NCBI GenBank assembly: GCA_903822435.1
Contig: CAIJPE010000335.1
Coordinates: 1 to 33,237, forward strand
Reading direction: 5' to 3'
DNA from: an uncultured beta proteobacterium
GTDB taxonomy: Bacteria; Pseudomonadota; Gammaproteobacteria; Burkholderiales; Burkholderiaceae_C
DNA length: 33,237 nt
This document shows positions 18,421-27,635 of this stretch, one piece after another; position 1 is the first letter of the stretch, and each line of letters starts with the position of its first letter. A model generated the notes under the pieces. The model was given only the letters and a program-made list of their open reading frames with translations. It was not told where the DNA came from and did no database searches. The translations under genes and the position numbers were made by a program.

Positions 18421-21400
18421 TCATTCGTACACAATCGTTGCAAGGCCCCCGCTGGCCACGCTGCGCCAGCGGCCCAGGGCTTCGTCGCAAGGCCAGAAGC
18501 GGGCCTCGTCGCCGAGTTCGATCTCTGCGGTGGCTTCGCTGCGCTGGAGGTGGAGCCTGATCGGCAGGCCCTGCTGCAGTTCGCCATGCTCGCCGGCCAC
18601 GCGCCGGGCGGGCCACAGGCGCAGCACGTCGCCCACGGGTGGGGCGCCACCCTGCACCTTCACGCTCAGGTAGCGGCCGAAGCGGGCGCGCGCGGCGGCC
18701 AGGTCCCACACCTGCGTCAGGTTCAGGCGCAGGCCGCCGCCGAAGCGGTCGGGCTGCACCTTGCCCTGCACGATGACGAGCTGGTCCTCGGCCATCAGCT
18801 CGCGCTGGGTTTCGAAGAGGTCTTCGGGACCGACGGCTTCGATGGCCTCGGTGCCGTCGTCGAGCTTGAAGATGAACACCCGCCCGCGCTGCCCGTTGAC
18901 CACGCGCGGATCGCTGACGATGCCCGCCAGCAGCTGTGGTTCACGGGTGTCCGCCAGGTCCGCGATCGCACGGCGGGCAAAGCGGCGTACCTCGTCCTTC
19001 CAGGCGTCGAACAGGTGGCCCGACAGGAAGAAGCCCACGGCCGACTTCTCTTGCACCAGGCGTTCGCGCACGTCCCACGGCGCCACGTTCACCAGGGCCG
19101 GCTCCTGCGCGCTGCTGCCGTGGCTGTCGCCCGCATCGCCCATGTCGAACAGGCCGACCTGCAAGGCGTTGGCATCCTGCGTCTCGGCCCAATCCATGGC
19201 CAGGCCCACGCTGGCGAGCAGGCTGGCGCGGTCGGGGTGCAGGGCATCGAAGGCACCGGCCTTCACCAGCGCCTCCACGGCCCGCTTGTTGACGGCCTTG
19301 CGGTCCACGCGGGCGCAGAAGTCGAACAGGCTTCGGAAGGGCCCCCCGCCGCCGCCTTCGCGCGCGCCCCGGCCTTCGCGGGCGGCCACGATGGCCTCGA
19401 TCGCGCCCTGCCCCGTGCCCTTGATGGCGCCCAGGCCGTAACGCACGGTCTTGTCGTCCACGGGGATGAAGCGGTACACGCCGGTGTTGATGTCCGGCGG
19501 CAGGAAGCGCACGTTGAAGAGCTTGGCGTCGGCCAGCAGCACCTTGAGCTTGTCGGTGTTGTCGGCTTCGATGGTCATGTTCGCGGCGTAGAACTCGCTC
19601 GCGCAGTGCACCTTGATCCAGGCCGTGTGATAGGCCAGAAGCGAGTAGGTGGCAGCATGGCTCTTGTTGAAGCCGTAGCCTGCAAACTTCTCCATCAGGT
19701 CGAAGACCTCGTCGGCGTTCTCGGCGCCGATGCCCTTCTCGGCCGCGCCGGTGCGGAAGATGGCCCGCTGCTGCGCCATCTCCTCGGCCTTCTTCTTGCC
19801 CATGGCGCGGCGCAGCAGGTCGGCACCGCCCAGCGAATAGCCGCCCAGCACCTGCGCCGACTGCATCACCTGTTCCTGGTAGACGAAGATGCCGTAGGTC
19901 TCTTCCAGTACCGGTGCCAGCAGCGGGTGCGGGTAGACGATCTCTTCCTTGCCGTTCTTGCGGGCGCAGAAGCTCGGGATGTTCTCCATCGGCCCCGGGC
20001 GGAACATGGCGTTCAGTGCGATCAGGTCCTCCAGGCGCGTCGGCCGGGCCTCGCGCAGCATGCCCTGCATGCCGCGGCTTTCAAACTGGAACACGGCCTC
20101 GGTGTGGCCGTCGGCAAAGAGCCGGTAGACCTTGGCGTCGTCCAGCGGCAGGGTCTCGTAGTTGAAGTTCTCGCGGCCCGGCCGGCGGGCGCGGATGAAC
20201 TCCTTGGCCAGCTCCAGGATCGTCAGCGTCGCCAGGCCCAGGAAGTCGAATTTCACGAGGCCGATGGCCTCCACGTCGTCCTTGTCGAACTGGCTGACCG
20301 CGCTGTCGCTGCCGGGCTGCTGGTACAGCGGGCAGAAGTCGGTGATGCGGCCGGGCGCGATGAGCACGCCCCCGGCGTGCATGCCGATGTTGCGCACCAG
20401 GCCTTCTACCCTCGTCGCCAGCGCCAGAAGCTCGGCCACCTCCTCTTCGGCCGCTTCGCGCTGCTCCAGCTCGGGGACCTCCTGCCGGACGTAGATCACG
20501 CTCGGGTCGGGCTTCTCGGGCGGCTTGGGCAGGGGCGCCAGCGTGTAGGTCTTGCCGGGCAGGCCGGGCACCAGCTTGGCCACGCTGTCCACGTGGCCGT
20601 AGCCCATGCCCAGCACGCGGCCCACGTCGCGCAGCGCGGCCTTGCTGGCCATGGTGCCGAAGGTGGCGATCTGGCTGACCGCCTCGCGACCGTACTTGGC
20701 CTTCACGTACTCGATGACGCGGTCGCGGTTGGCCTGGCAGAAGTCGATGTCGAAGTCGGGCATCGACACGCGCTCGGGATTCAGGAAGCGCTCGAAGAGC
20801 AACTTGTACTGCAGGGGGTCCAGGTCCGTGATGAACAGGGCATAGGCCACCAGCGAGCCCGCGCCCGAGCCCCGGCCAGGGCCCACCGGGCAGCCGTTTT
20901 CCTTGGCCCAGACGATGAAGTCCGAGACAATCAGGAAGTAGCCCGGGAAGCCCATCTTCACGATGGTGTCGAGCTCGAAGACCAGGCGCTGGTCGTAGGG
21001 CGGGCGCTGCTTCTCGCGCACCGCCGGGTCGGGGAACAGCGCGGCCAGGCGCTTTTCCAGGCCGTCGTGCGAGGCCTGGCGGAAATAGGCTTCGATCGGC
21101 ATGCGCTGGCCGTCGACCAGCGGCGTGGGAAAGTCGGGCAGCTGCGGCTTGCCGAGCACGAGGCTCAGGTTGCACCGGCGGGCGATCTCCACCGTGTTGG
21201 CCAGGGCCGACGGGATGTCCGCGAACAGCGCCTCCATCTCGGCGCTGCTCTTGAAGTACTGCTCGCGCGAGAAGCGCTTGACGCGGCGTGGGTTGGACAG
21301 CAGCTCGCCCTCGGCGATGCACACGCGGGCCTCGTGGGCGTCGAAGTCGTCGGCCACCAGGAACTGCACGGGATGCGTGGCCACCACCGGCAGCTGCAGC

Positions 21401-21984
21401 TGCGCGGCCAGGGCCACGGCGGCATGCACATGGGGCTCGTGGGCCGGAAGGCCCGCGCGCTGCAGTTCCAGGTAGAAGCGCTGCGGGAACAGCGCCGCCA
21501 GCCGGCCGGCCACGGCCTGGGCCTTCTCGGCGTCACCTGCCAGCAGGGCCTGGCCCACGGCGCCGAGGTCACCGCCCGACAGCGCGATGAGCCCGCCACC
21601 CAGGGTCTGCAGCCATTCCCACTTCACCCAGGCCTGGGCCCGCTGCGCATTGCCCACCCAGGCCCGGGCCAGCAGCTCGCTCAGGTTCAGGTAGCCCTGC
21701 TTGTCCTGCACCAGCAGCACGAGGCGGCTGGCCTGCTTGTCGCCCGGGGCGCCGGTCACGCCGGGGCTGTAGGGCTCCATCAGCACATCCACGCCGATCA
21801 GTGGCTTGATGCCGGCCTTGCGGCAGGCGCTGTAGAACTTGACCGCCCCGAAGAGGTTGTTCAGGTCGGTGATGGCCAGGGCCGGCTGGCCGTCGGCACG
21901 GGCCGCCGCGGCGGCCTCGGGGATCCTCAGGGTGCCGTCGACGACGGAGTATTCGGTGTGGGTGCGCAGGTGGACGAAGGACAT
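18421..21984 (-). CDS. dnaE: DNA polymerase III alpha subunit
   Basis: Replicative polymerase of the chromosome. 1187 residues, the usual size for DnaE1. The N-terminal PHP domain starts FVHLRTHTEYSVVDG; an Arg replaces one metal-binding His of active PHP domains, as in E. coli, which suggests that proofreading is done by a separate epsilon subunit. The palm carries the catalytic Asp pair in PDFDIDF (Asp410 and Asp412) and the third Asp in KFDFLGL (Asp580). The helix-hairpin-helix, OB fold and C-terminal parts follow, and no region is missing. It is divergent from trhO across 44 bases. Confidence 0.97.
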   Translation of the reverse strand: MSFVHLRTHTEYSVVDGTLRIPEAAAAARADGQPALAITDLNNLFGAVKFYSACRKAGIKPLIGVDVLMEPYSPGVTGAPGDKQASRLVLLVQDKQGYLNLSELLARAWVGNAQRAQAWVKWEWLQTLGGGLIALSGGDLGAVGQALLAGDAEKAQAVAGRLAALFPQRFYLELQRAGLPAHEPHVHAAVALAAQLQLPVVATHPVQFLVADDFDAHEARVCIAEGELLSNPRRVKRFSREQYFKSSAEMEALFADIPSALANTVEIARRCNLSLVLGKPQLPDFPTPLVDGQRMPIEAYFRQASHDGLEKRLAALFPDPAVREKQRPPYDQRLVFELDTIVKMGFPGYFLIVSDFIVWAKENGCPVGPGRGSGAGSLVAYALFITDLDPLQYKLLFERFLNPERVSMPDFDIDFCQANRDRVIEYVKAKYGREAVSQIATFGTMASKAALRDVGRVLGMGYGHVDSVAKLVPGLPGKTYTLAPLPKPPEKPDPSVIYVRQEVPELEQREAAEEEVAELLALATRVEGLVRNIGMHAGGVLIAPGRITDFCPLYQQPGSDSAVSQFDKDDVEAIGLVKFDFLGLATLTILELAKEFIRARRPGRENFNYETLPLDDAKVYRLFADGHTEAVFQFESRGMQGMLREARPTRLEDLIALNAMFRPGPMENIPSFCARKNGKEEIVYPHPLLAPVLEETYGIFVYQEQVMQSAQVLGGYSLGGADLLRRAMGKKKAEEMAQQRAIFRTGAAEKGIGAENADEVFDLMEKFAGYGFNKSHAATYSLLAYHTAWIKVHCASEFYAANMTIEADNTDKLKVLLADAKLFNVRFLPPDINTGVYRFIPVDDKTVRYGLGAIKGTGQGAIEAIVAAREGRGAREGGGGGPFRSLFDFCARVDRKAVNKRAVEALVKAGAFDALHPDRASLLASVGLAMDWAETQDANALQVGLFDMGDAGDSHGSSAQEPALVNVAPWDVRERLVQEKSAVGFFLSGHLFDAWKDEVRRFARRAIADLADTREPQLLAGIVSDPRVVNGQRGRVFIFKLDDGTEAIEAVGPEDLFETQRELMAEDQLVIVQGKVQPDRFGGGLRLNLTQVWDLAAARARFGRYLSVKVQGGAPPVGDVLRLWPARRVAGEHGELQQGLPIRLHLQRSEATAEIELGDEARFWPCDEALGRWRSVASGGLATIVYE

Positions 21985-22016
21985 GGCGGCATTCTAGGGA
22001 CCGGCCCTCGCCTGCC

Positions 22017-22022
22017 TACAAT
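22017..22022 (+). promoter_or_regulatory. Candidate -10 box for trhO, implying a leaderless transcript
   Basis: TACAAT lies 6 bases before the GTG start at 22029. Transcription starting at the normal distance would begin at or next to the start codon. No clear -35 box is visible. Confidence 0.35.
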
Positions 22023-22028
22023 CACGGC

Positions 22029-22799
22029 GTGTGCTCGGCCCCCACTCCCGCCCCTGCCAGACCGCCGGTGGCGGTCATCGCGGCCTATTGCTTCGTCGAC
22101 CTGCCGGACGCCCCGGGCTTGCGCGCCCTGCTGGAACAAGGGGCCCGGCAAGCCGGCCTGATGGGCACCGTGATCGTCGCGCCCGAAGGCCTGAACCTGT
22201 CGCTGGCCGGCGCGCCCGATGCGGTGCAAGGCTGGCTCGACGCCCTGATGGCCGACCCCCGCTTCGCCGGCATGGACATCAAGCGCCACGCCAGCGATCG
22301 CATCCCCTTCGGCCGGCTGCGCGTCAAGCTCAAGCCGGAGATCATCCGCATGAACCAGCCCGCCGTGCGGCCCGCCGCCGAGCGGGCGCCGGCCGTGGAC
22401 GCACCCACCCTGGTGCGGTGGCTCGAGCAGGGCCATTGCGACGCGGGCCGCCCGGTGCTGCTGCTGGACACGCGCAACGCCTTCGAGGTGGACCATGGGG
22501 CCTTCGAAGGCGCCATCGACTGGCGGCTGCACAAGTTCAGCGACTTCCCGGCGGCGCTCCAGGCGCACGCCGCCGAGTTGCAGGGCAAGACGGTGGTGAG
22601 CTACTGCACCGGCGGCATCCGCTGCGAGAAGGCGGCGCTGTGGATGGCCCAGGCCGGCGTGCCGAACGTGCTGCAGCTCGAAGGCGGCATCCTGCGCTAC
22701 TTCGAGGCCACCGGCACGGCCCCGCACTGGCGCGGCGAGTGCTTCGTCTTCGACGAGCGGACCGCCCTGGCTGCGGCAGACACGGCCGGTGCGGCTTGA
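22029..22799 (+). CDS. trhO: TrhO-type rhodanese (tRNA uridine-34 5-hydroxylase family), short form
   Basis: Belongs to the UPF0176/TrhO family, which makes the oxygen-dependent 5-hydroxyuridine at position 34 of some tRNAs. 256 residues. The N-terminal domain has VAPEGLNLSLAG and RIPFGRLRVKLKPEIIRM, both family signatures; the rhodanese domain has LLLDTRNAFEVDHGAF and the active-site loop YCTGGIRCEKA, with Cys193. It is about 90 residues shorter than E. coli TrhO and lacks the Cys-rich C-terminal region. The start is GTG at 22029 just after a TACAAT box. Its stop overlaps or nearly meets the hydrolase gene. Confidence 0.9.
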   Translation: MCSAPTPAPARPPVAVIAAYCFVDLPDAPGLRALLEQGARQAGLMGTVIVAPEGLNLSLAGAPDAVQGWLDALMADPRFAGMDIKRHASDRIPFGRLRVKLKPEIIRMNQPAVRPAAERAPAVDAPTLVRWLEQGHCDAGRPVLLLDTRNAFEVDHGAFEGAIDWRLHKFSDFPAALQAHAAELQGKTVVSYCTGGIRCEKAALWMAQAGVPNVLQLEGGILRYFEATGTAPHWRGECFVFDERTALAAADTAGAA

Positions 22800-22806
22800 T
22801 GCGCTG

Positions 22807-23757
22807 ATGGGTTGGATCGTCCGCCTGGTGGGGGTCCTGCTGATGCTCAGCGCGCTGGCCCTGAGCCTGTCGCGCGCGCCCGACCGCCCGGTGCAGACGC
22901 TGGTGGCGCGCTGGGCGCCGGCGCCGTCGGACTTCATCGAGGTCAAGGGCCAACTCGTTCACCTGCGCGACGAAGGCCTGCGCGGCGACCCCGAACCCAT
23001 CGTGCTGATCCACGGCACGGCCGCCAGCCTGCACACCTGGGAAGGCTGGGTGCGTGCACTCAAGGGCACCCGGCGCGTCATCAGCTTCGACCTGCCGGGC
23101 TTCGGCTTGACAGGGCCCTTCACGGGCCAATATCCGCCCGAGGATTACAGCGGCGACGCCTATGCCCGCTTCGTGCTCGACCTGCTGGACACCCTCAAGG
23201 TGCAGCGCGCCGTGCTGGCGGGCAATTCGCTGGGCGGCGAGATCGCCTGGCGCACGGCCTTCCTGGCGCCGCAGCGGGTCAGCCGGCTGATCCTGGTGGA
23301 TGCCTCAGGGCCCGCGTCCACACCGAAGTCTGTGCCGCTGGGTTTCCGCCTGGCTCGCATCCGGCTGCTGAACCCCATCGTCGAATCGGCCTTGCCACGG
23401 GCGCTGGTGGCCGAGGGCCTGGCGGCGGTCTACGGCGACCCGAGCCTTGTCACGCCCGAGCTCGTGGACCGCTACTTCGAGCTGGCCCTGCGCGAGGGCA
23501 ACCGGCACGCCCTGGGGCTGCGGGTGCAGGGCCTGGTCAACGGCGCCGACCAGGAGCGCATCGCCACGCTCAAGCTGCCCACGCTCATCTTGTGGGGCGG
23601 GCGCGACCGGCTCATCCCGCCCGAGACCGCGCACCGCTTCGAGCACGACATTGCCGGCAGCCGCCTGGTGATCTTCGACAAGCTGGGCCACGTGCCGCAG
23701 GAAGAAGATCCGGCCGGCACGGTGGCTGCAGCCAAGGCCTTCCTGCAGGCGCCCTGA
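22807..23757 (+). CDS. Membrane-anchored alpha/beta hydrolase
   Basis: A 316-residue alpha/beta hydrolase with an N-terminal hydrophobic segment (about residues 3-22), so it is probably tethered at the inner membrane with its domain outside. The oxyanion-hole segment is LIHGTAAS. The nucleophile is the Ser of GNSLGGE at about 141, the acid is the Asp of WGGRDRLIP, and the His is in LGHVPQEEDP. The N-terminal SRAPDRPVQTLVARWAP segment is seen in related Burkholderiales proteins. ATG at 22807 is 7 bases after the trhO stop; a GTG at 22789 that overlaps trhO is the other possible start. The substrate cannot be told. Confidence 0.88.
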   Translation: MGWIVRLVGVLLMLSALALSLSRAPDRPVQTLVARWAPAPSDFIEVKGQLVHLRDEGLRGDPEPIVLIHGTAASLHTWEGWVRALKGTRRVISFDLPGFGLTGPFTGQYPPEDYSGDAYARFVLDLLDTLKVQRAVLAGNSLGGEIAWRTAFLAPQRVSRLILVDASGPASTPKSVPLGFRLARIRLLNPIVESALPRALVAEGLAAVYGDPSLVTPELVDRYFELALREGNRHALGLRVQGLVNGADQERIATLKLPTLILWGGRDRLIPPETAHRFEHDIAGSRLVIFDKLGHVPQEEDPAGTVAAAKAFLQAP

Positions 23758-23781
23758 TCGCCCAGGGCCGCCCAGCCCCGA

Positions 23782-24750
23782 TCAGGCCCGCGCCAGGAAC
23801 ACGCCGAACCAGCCGGCTGGGTCGGTCCAGCGCTGGACGTGGCGCCAGCCGGCATCGCGCAGCAGCGACTCGAACGCAGCGGCCTCCCACTTGTGCGAGT
23901 TCTCGGTGTGGATGCGCTCACCGGCGGCGAAGGCGCGCTCGGCACCCGGCCAGCGCACGGTCAGTCCGCGGCGGGCCTCCAGGTGCATCTCGACCCGCGC
24001 CTGGGCGCTGTTCCACAGCGCGACGTGGCGCCAGTCGCGCACGTTGAAATCACTGCCCAGGATCTGGTTGGCGTGGCGCAGCAGGTTGAGGTTGAAGGCG
24101 GCCGTCACGCCCAGCGGATCGTCATAGGCGTCCTGCAATTGCGACGCCGGCTTGGTGAGGTCGGCGCCGATCAACAGGGCCCCGCCGCAGGACATGGCGT
24201 GGGCTTCGCGCAACAGGCGCAGGGCCTCGTCGGGGCCGAAGTTGCCGATGCTCGATCCCGGGTAGAACACCAGCGCGGGCGACTGCAACACCCCGGCCGG
24301 CAAGGCCAGCCTGCGAGAGAAATCCAGGCCCACGCCGATCATGTCGATGTCGGGGTGGCGCTGTTGCAGGGCCGCCAGTGCCGGCTGCAGGAAGCCTTCG
24401 GAGATGTCCACCGCCACGTAGCGGCCGGGCTTGAGCGGGCGGAACAGCCGCGCCGCCTTGGCCCCGTCGCCGGCACCCAGGTCGACCAGCGCGAATCCGG
24501 GCGGCAGCCACGGTTCCACCGAGCGGGCGATCTCGGATTCGTGCGCGGCGAGGATCGCGGCTTCGGTGCGGGTGGGGTAGTACTCGGGCAGTTCCGTGAT
24601 CGCCACGAACAGGGCCGAGCCCAGGCGGTCGTACAGGAACTTGGGCGAGACCACCGCCGCAGGGGCGAGCAAACCGGCCGTCAGTTCGACGGCGGGGTCG
24701 GCCGCAGCGGCCGGCAAGGCGCTGACAAAGGTGGGCAGGCGTGGCTTCAT
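23782..24750 (-). CDS. egtD: L-histidine N-alpha-methyltransferase EgtD
   Basis: Methylates histidine three times to hercynine, the first step of ergothioneine synthesis. 322 residues, the usual length. Family signatures are FLYDRLGSALFVAITELPEYYPTRTE (residues 38-63), the SAM motif VDLGAGDGAKAARLF (about 89-103), YPGSSIGNF with the histidine-binding Asn, and IHTENSHKW near the C-terminus, whose Glu and Ser hold the substrate amino group. It lies downstream of a chemoreceptor-like gene (135 bases) and egtB on the same strand, so the three may share a transcript, although the gaps are large. Confidence 0.96.
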   Translation of the reverse strand: MKPRLPTFVSALPAAAADPAVELTAGLLAPAAVVSPKFLYDRLGSALFVAITELPEYYPTRTEAAILAAHESEIARSVEPWLPPGFALVDLGAGDGAKAARLFRPLKPGRYVAVDISEGFLQPALAALQQRHPDIDMIGVGLDFSRRLALPAGVLQSPALVFYPGSSIGNFGPDEALRLLREAHAMSCGGALLIGADLTKPASQLQDAYDDPLGVTAAFNLNLLRHANQILGSDFNVRDWRHVALWNSAQARVEMHLEARRGLTVRWPGAERAFAAGERIHTENSHKWEAAAFESLLRDAGWRHVQRWTDPAGWFGVFLARA

Positions 24751-24885
24751 GGGCGTCTCGAACGGGCGTTGCGGGGCTGCCGTGCAGACCGCAATGGCGC
24801 GCCGGACCCGCGGATGCTAAGCCCGCCGCGTCTTCACCCGGGTCGCTCGAGGCGCCTTGACCTTACAAGCGCAAGACGGTCGGGC

Positions 24886-25995
24886 TCACTCGGCGACGGC
24901 CGCGGCGTCCTGTGGCTCGGCCGCGCCCGGCTCGGCCGCATGGGCCGGCTCGGTGCTGGACGGCGGCGCCAGGCTGATCATGCCGTACCAGCCCATGCCG
25001 CGATAGGTTTCGTACCCCGGTGTCTTGGCAAAGCCGATCAACGTGCCGTCTTCCTTGCGCACGAAGCCCAGGGGCCTGCCGCGGTGGTTCAGCGTGACGG
25101 TCTCTTCCAGCACGCCCTGCTCGTCGGAGGACGCGATGACCCGGAGCTTGGAGTCGATCAGCATGGCCCGCGCCCGCCCGCGTTCTTCCTGCGTGAACTT
25201 CACGCCCTCGACCACGGCCTTGGCCTGCGCCTGCCAATCGAAGAAGATGGCCAGCACGCCCAGCCGCTGCCCGTCCACCGCGCCACCAGCCCGGATGGCC
25301 GTGCTGTAGGTGGCCACCAGGGCATCGTTCAGGCGGTCCTGCGTTTCGATGTCGGTGGAGGCGAAGTCCTGCCCGCTGCTGGTGGCCATGGCCCGTTCGA
25401 ACCAGGCCTGGCCGCGCACATTGGCGCCCATCACGCGGGGATAGCGGCTGGGCCGGCCGTTGGCCAAGACGTTGCCGTCGGCATCCACCACCCACAGGTC
25501 GAGGTAGACGGTGTAGCTGTCCAGGATCACGCCCAGGCGGGTGCTGGCGAAGGCGGCTGCGTCGCGGTTGCGCTGCTCAACGGCAGCCACCACCGCCGAA
25601 TCGGTGGCCCACCAGCGCACGTCGCAAGAGCGCTCGTACAGGTTGCGGTCGATGATGTCGATCATGTTGAGCGCCAGGTCGGTCAGCCGCTGCCCCTGCT
25701 GGGCCTCCATCCGCTCGAGCACGGCGTCGCCCAGCACACCCAGGCGTTGGACTTCGGCCGCCAGGTCGTGCGCCAGTTCACCCGAAAGCTGGGTGATCTC
25801 GCCCGACACGCGTTTGACCTCGCGCGCCACCACGCCGAAACCGTCGCCCGCGCTGCCGGCCCGCGAAGCCTCGATCAACGCATTGAGCGCCAGGTACGAC
25901 GTGGCGCGGTTGATCTTGTTGATGCGGGCAATCTTCTGCTCGGCGATCTCGCCGATGCGTTGGGAAAGCTCGACGATCTGTTGCGGGTGGGCCAT
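24886..25995 (-). CDS. Soluble chemoreceptor-like protein: short MCP signalling module plus Cache-type sensor
   Basis: A 369-residue protein with no signal peptide and no membrane segment. Residues about 24-64 (INKINRATSYLALNALIEAS, then GDGFGVVAREVKRVSGE) match the hairpin tip of methyl-accepting chemotaxis proteins, the part that binds CheA and CheW. The long methylation helices on both sides are mostly missing. Residues about 118-345 look like a Cache-type sensor: NLYERSCDVRWWA, LDLWVVDADGNVLANGRP and a second half with MLIDSKLRVIASSDEQG. The order (signal first, sensor last) is the reverse of classical receptors. The tail is Ala/Glu/Pro-rich. ATG at 25995 is chosen; an in-frame TTG at 26040 adds 15 residues. 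It lies between egtB and egtD. Confidence 0.8.
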   Translation of the reverse strand: MAHPQQIVELSQRIGEIAEQKIARINKINRATSYLALNALIEASRAGSAGDGFGVVAREVKRVSGEITQLSGELAHDLAAEVQRLGVLGDAVLERMEAQQGQRLTDLALNMIDIIDRNLYERSCDVRWWATDSAVVAAVEQRNRDAAAFASTRLGVILDSYTVYLDLWVVDADGNVLANGRPSRYPRVMGANVRGQAWFERAMATSSGQDFASTDIETQDRLNDALVATYSTAIRAGGAVDGQRLGVLAIFFDWQAQAKAVVEGVKFTQEERGRARAMLIDSKLRVIASSDEQGVLEETVTLNHRGRPLGFVRKEDGTLIGFAKTPGYETYRGMGWYGMISLAPPSSTEPAHAAEPGAAEPQDAAAVAE

Positions 25996-26198
25996 GGCTT
26001 GATCGGCTGCAATGAAGGTAACCAGAAGCTTAGAGGGCAACCCCCTGCGATGGCACCGGAAAAGCGGCTGGAATCTTCAGAAATGCACAAGCAAGGCGAT
26101 TGCCGGCGGCACGGTGCATGGCGAACCCCGGCCGCAGCGCACCAGATCGGTGGATCGCCGTTCAAACTGCACGCTGTCCGCCCCGGCCCGCCCCTGTC

Positions 26199-27560
26199 TC
26201 AATCCGTGTCGCGGGCCAGGCGCAGGCCGTTAAATTGCCAGCGTGCCTCGGCCGGGAAGAAGTTGCGGTAGCTGGCCCGGATGTGGCTGCGCGGCGTGGC
26301 ACAGGACCCGCCGCGCAGGACCGTCTGGTTGACCATGAACTTGCCGTTGTACTCGCCCACGGCGCCTGCCCAGGGCCGATAGCCGGGGTATGGCAGGTAC
26401 GCGCTGGAAGTCCATTCCCACACGTCGCCGTAAAGCTGCAGCAGGCCGGCCTGGGCGCGGGCCACGGGCACGGGGTGCAAGGCCTGTGTTTCGACGAAAT
26501 TGCCGGCGGCCGCGCCGGCCGCCACCAGGGGCGCCGCGGCGTGCTCCCATTCGGCTTCGGTGGGCAGCCGCACCGGCAGACCGTGCCGGGCGGCGAACCA
26601 GCGGGCGTAGGCATCGGCCTCGTACAGGCTGATGTGGGTGATGGGGGTGTGCGGCGCGATCGGCACGCGTCCGTGCAACGTGAAGGTTTGCCAGGCTCCA
26701 GGTCCGTCGGGCTGCCAGTACAAGGGTGCGCGGATGCCCTGCGCCCGCACCCAGTCCCAGCCCGCGGCCAGCCACCAGCGCGGATCGGTGTAGCCGCCGT
26801 CGGCCATGAACTCGGCCCATTCGCCGTGCGTGGTCAGGCGGTTGGCCAGGGCACAGGGCCGAAGGAAGCTGGTGTGCCGCGGGCCTTCGTTGTCGAAGGC
26901 GAAGCCCGCGCCCGGGGCGGCAGCGTCATGACCCATCTCGACCAGGCCGCCCGGCTGCTCGACCCATTGCAGCGGAACGGGCGCCACCGCAGCCAGCGGC
27001 CACTGCGGCCGGTACACGGGGGCCAGCGGGTTGCAGGAAAACAGGTGCAGCACGTCGGTCAGCAGCAACTCCTGGTGTTGCTGTTCATGCTGCAGGCCGA
27101 GTTCCAGCACCTCGGCCAGCGCCGGCTCGTCGGCCTCGGGCGCCGCGTGCAGGAGGTCCAGCACCCGCTGGTCGACGGCGTGGCGGTAGGCCAGCACCTC
27201 GGCCAGGGTGGGCCGGGTGATCAGACCGCGCTGGGCCCGCGGGTGCTGGTCGCCCACACCCTGGTAGTAGCTGTTGAACAGCACCCTGAACGCCGGGTGG
27301 TGCGGCTTGAAGGCGGGCTCGAAGCGTTCGAGCACGAAGGTCTCGAAGAACCACGTGACATGCGCCAGGTGCCACTTGGTGGGGCTGGCATCGGGCATGG
27401 ACTGCACCTGGCAGTCGGCCTCGCCCAAGGGCGCGGTCAGGGCCTGGGTCTGGGCCCGCACGGCGGCATAGCGGCCGGCCAGTGCCGCGAGCGGGGCCAT
27501 GGCCGGGCCGTGTCCGTCAAAGGCAGGCCAGTTCGGCGACGGGGTGTGATTTGCGGCCAT
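26199..27560 (-). CDS. egtB: Ergothioneine biosynthesis sulfoxide synthase EgtB
   Basis: Iron-dependent enzyme that joins a thiol to hercynine with oxygen, forming the sulfoxide precursor of ergothioneine. 453 residues from ATG 27560. The DinB-like N-terminal half carries the iron ligands: KWHLAHVTWFFE (His67) and QHEQQHQELLLTD (His158 and His162). The C-terminal half is a formylglycine-generating-enzyme-like domain with RLPTEAEWEHAA, YGDVWEWTSSAY and VLRGGSCATPRSHIRASYRNFF. The chosen ATG has GGAGAG upstream; the open frame extends 19 codons further. egtA, egtC and the C-S lyase egtE are not in the window, so the thiol donor could be cysteine or gamma-glutamylcysteine. Confidence 0.96.
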   Translation of the reverse strand: MAANHTPSPNWPAFDGHGPAMAPLAALAGRYAAVRAQTQALTAPLGEADCQVQSMPDASPTKWHLAHVTWFFETFVLERFEPAFKPHHPAFRVLFNSYYQGVGDQHPRAQRGLITRPTLAEVLAYRHAVDQRVLDLLHAAPEADEPALAEVLELGLQHEQQHQELLLTDVLHLFSCNPLAPVYRPQWPLAAVAPVPLQWVEQPGGLVEMGHDAAAPGAGFAFDNEGPRHTSFLRPCALANRLTTHGEWAEFMADGGYTDPRWWLAAGWDWVRAQGIRAPLYWQPDGPGAWQTFTLHGRVPIAPHTPITHISLYEADAYARWFAARHGLPVRLPTEAEWEHAAAPLVAAGAAAGNFVETQALHPVPVARAQAGLLQLYGDVWEWTSSAYLPYPGYRPWAGAVGEYNGKFMVNQTVLRGGSCATPRSHIRASYRNFFPAEARWQFNGLRLARDTD

Positions 27561-27635
27561 GGGCGGCTCTCCGCGGCAAAGGCCGCTGCGCGATCTTCGC
27601 ACCGCAGCGGGCGGCACGTTTGCGGAAGGGTTGGC

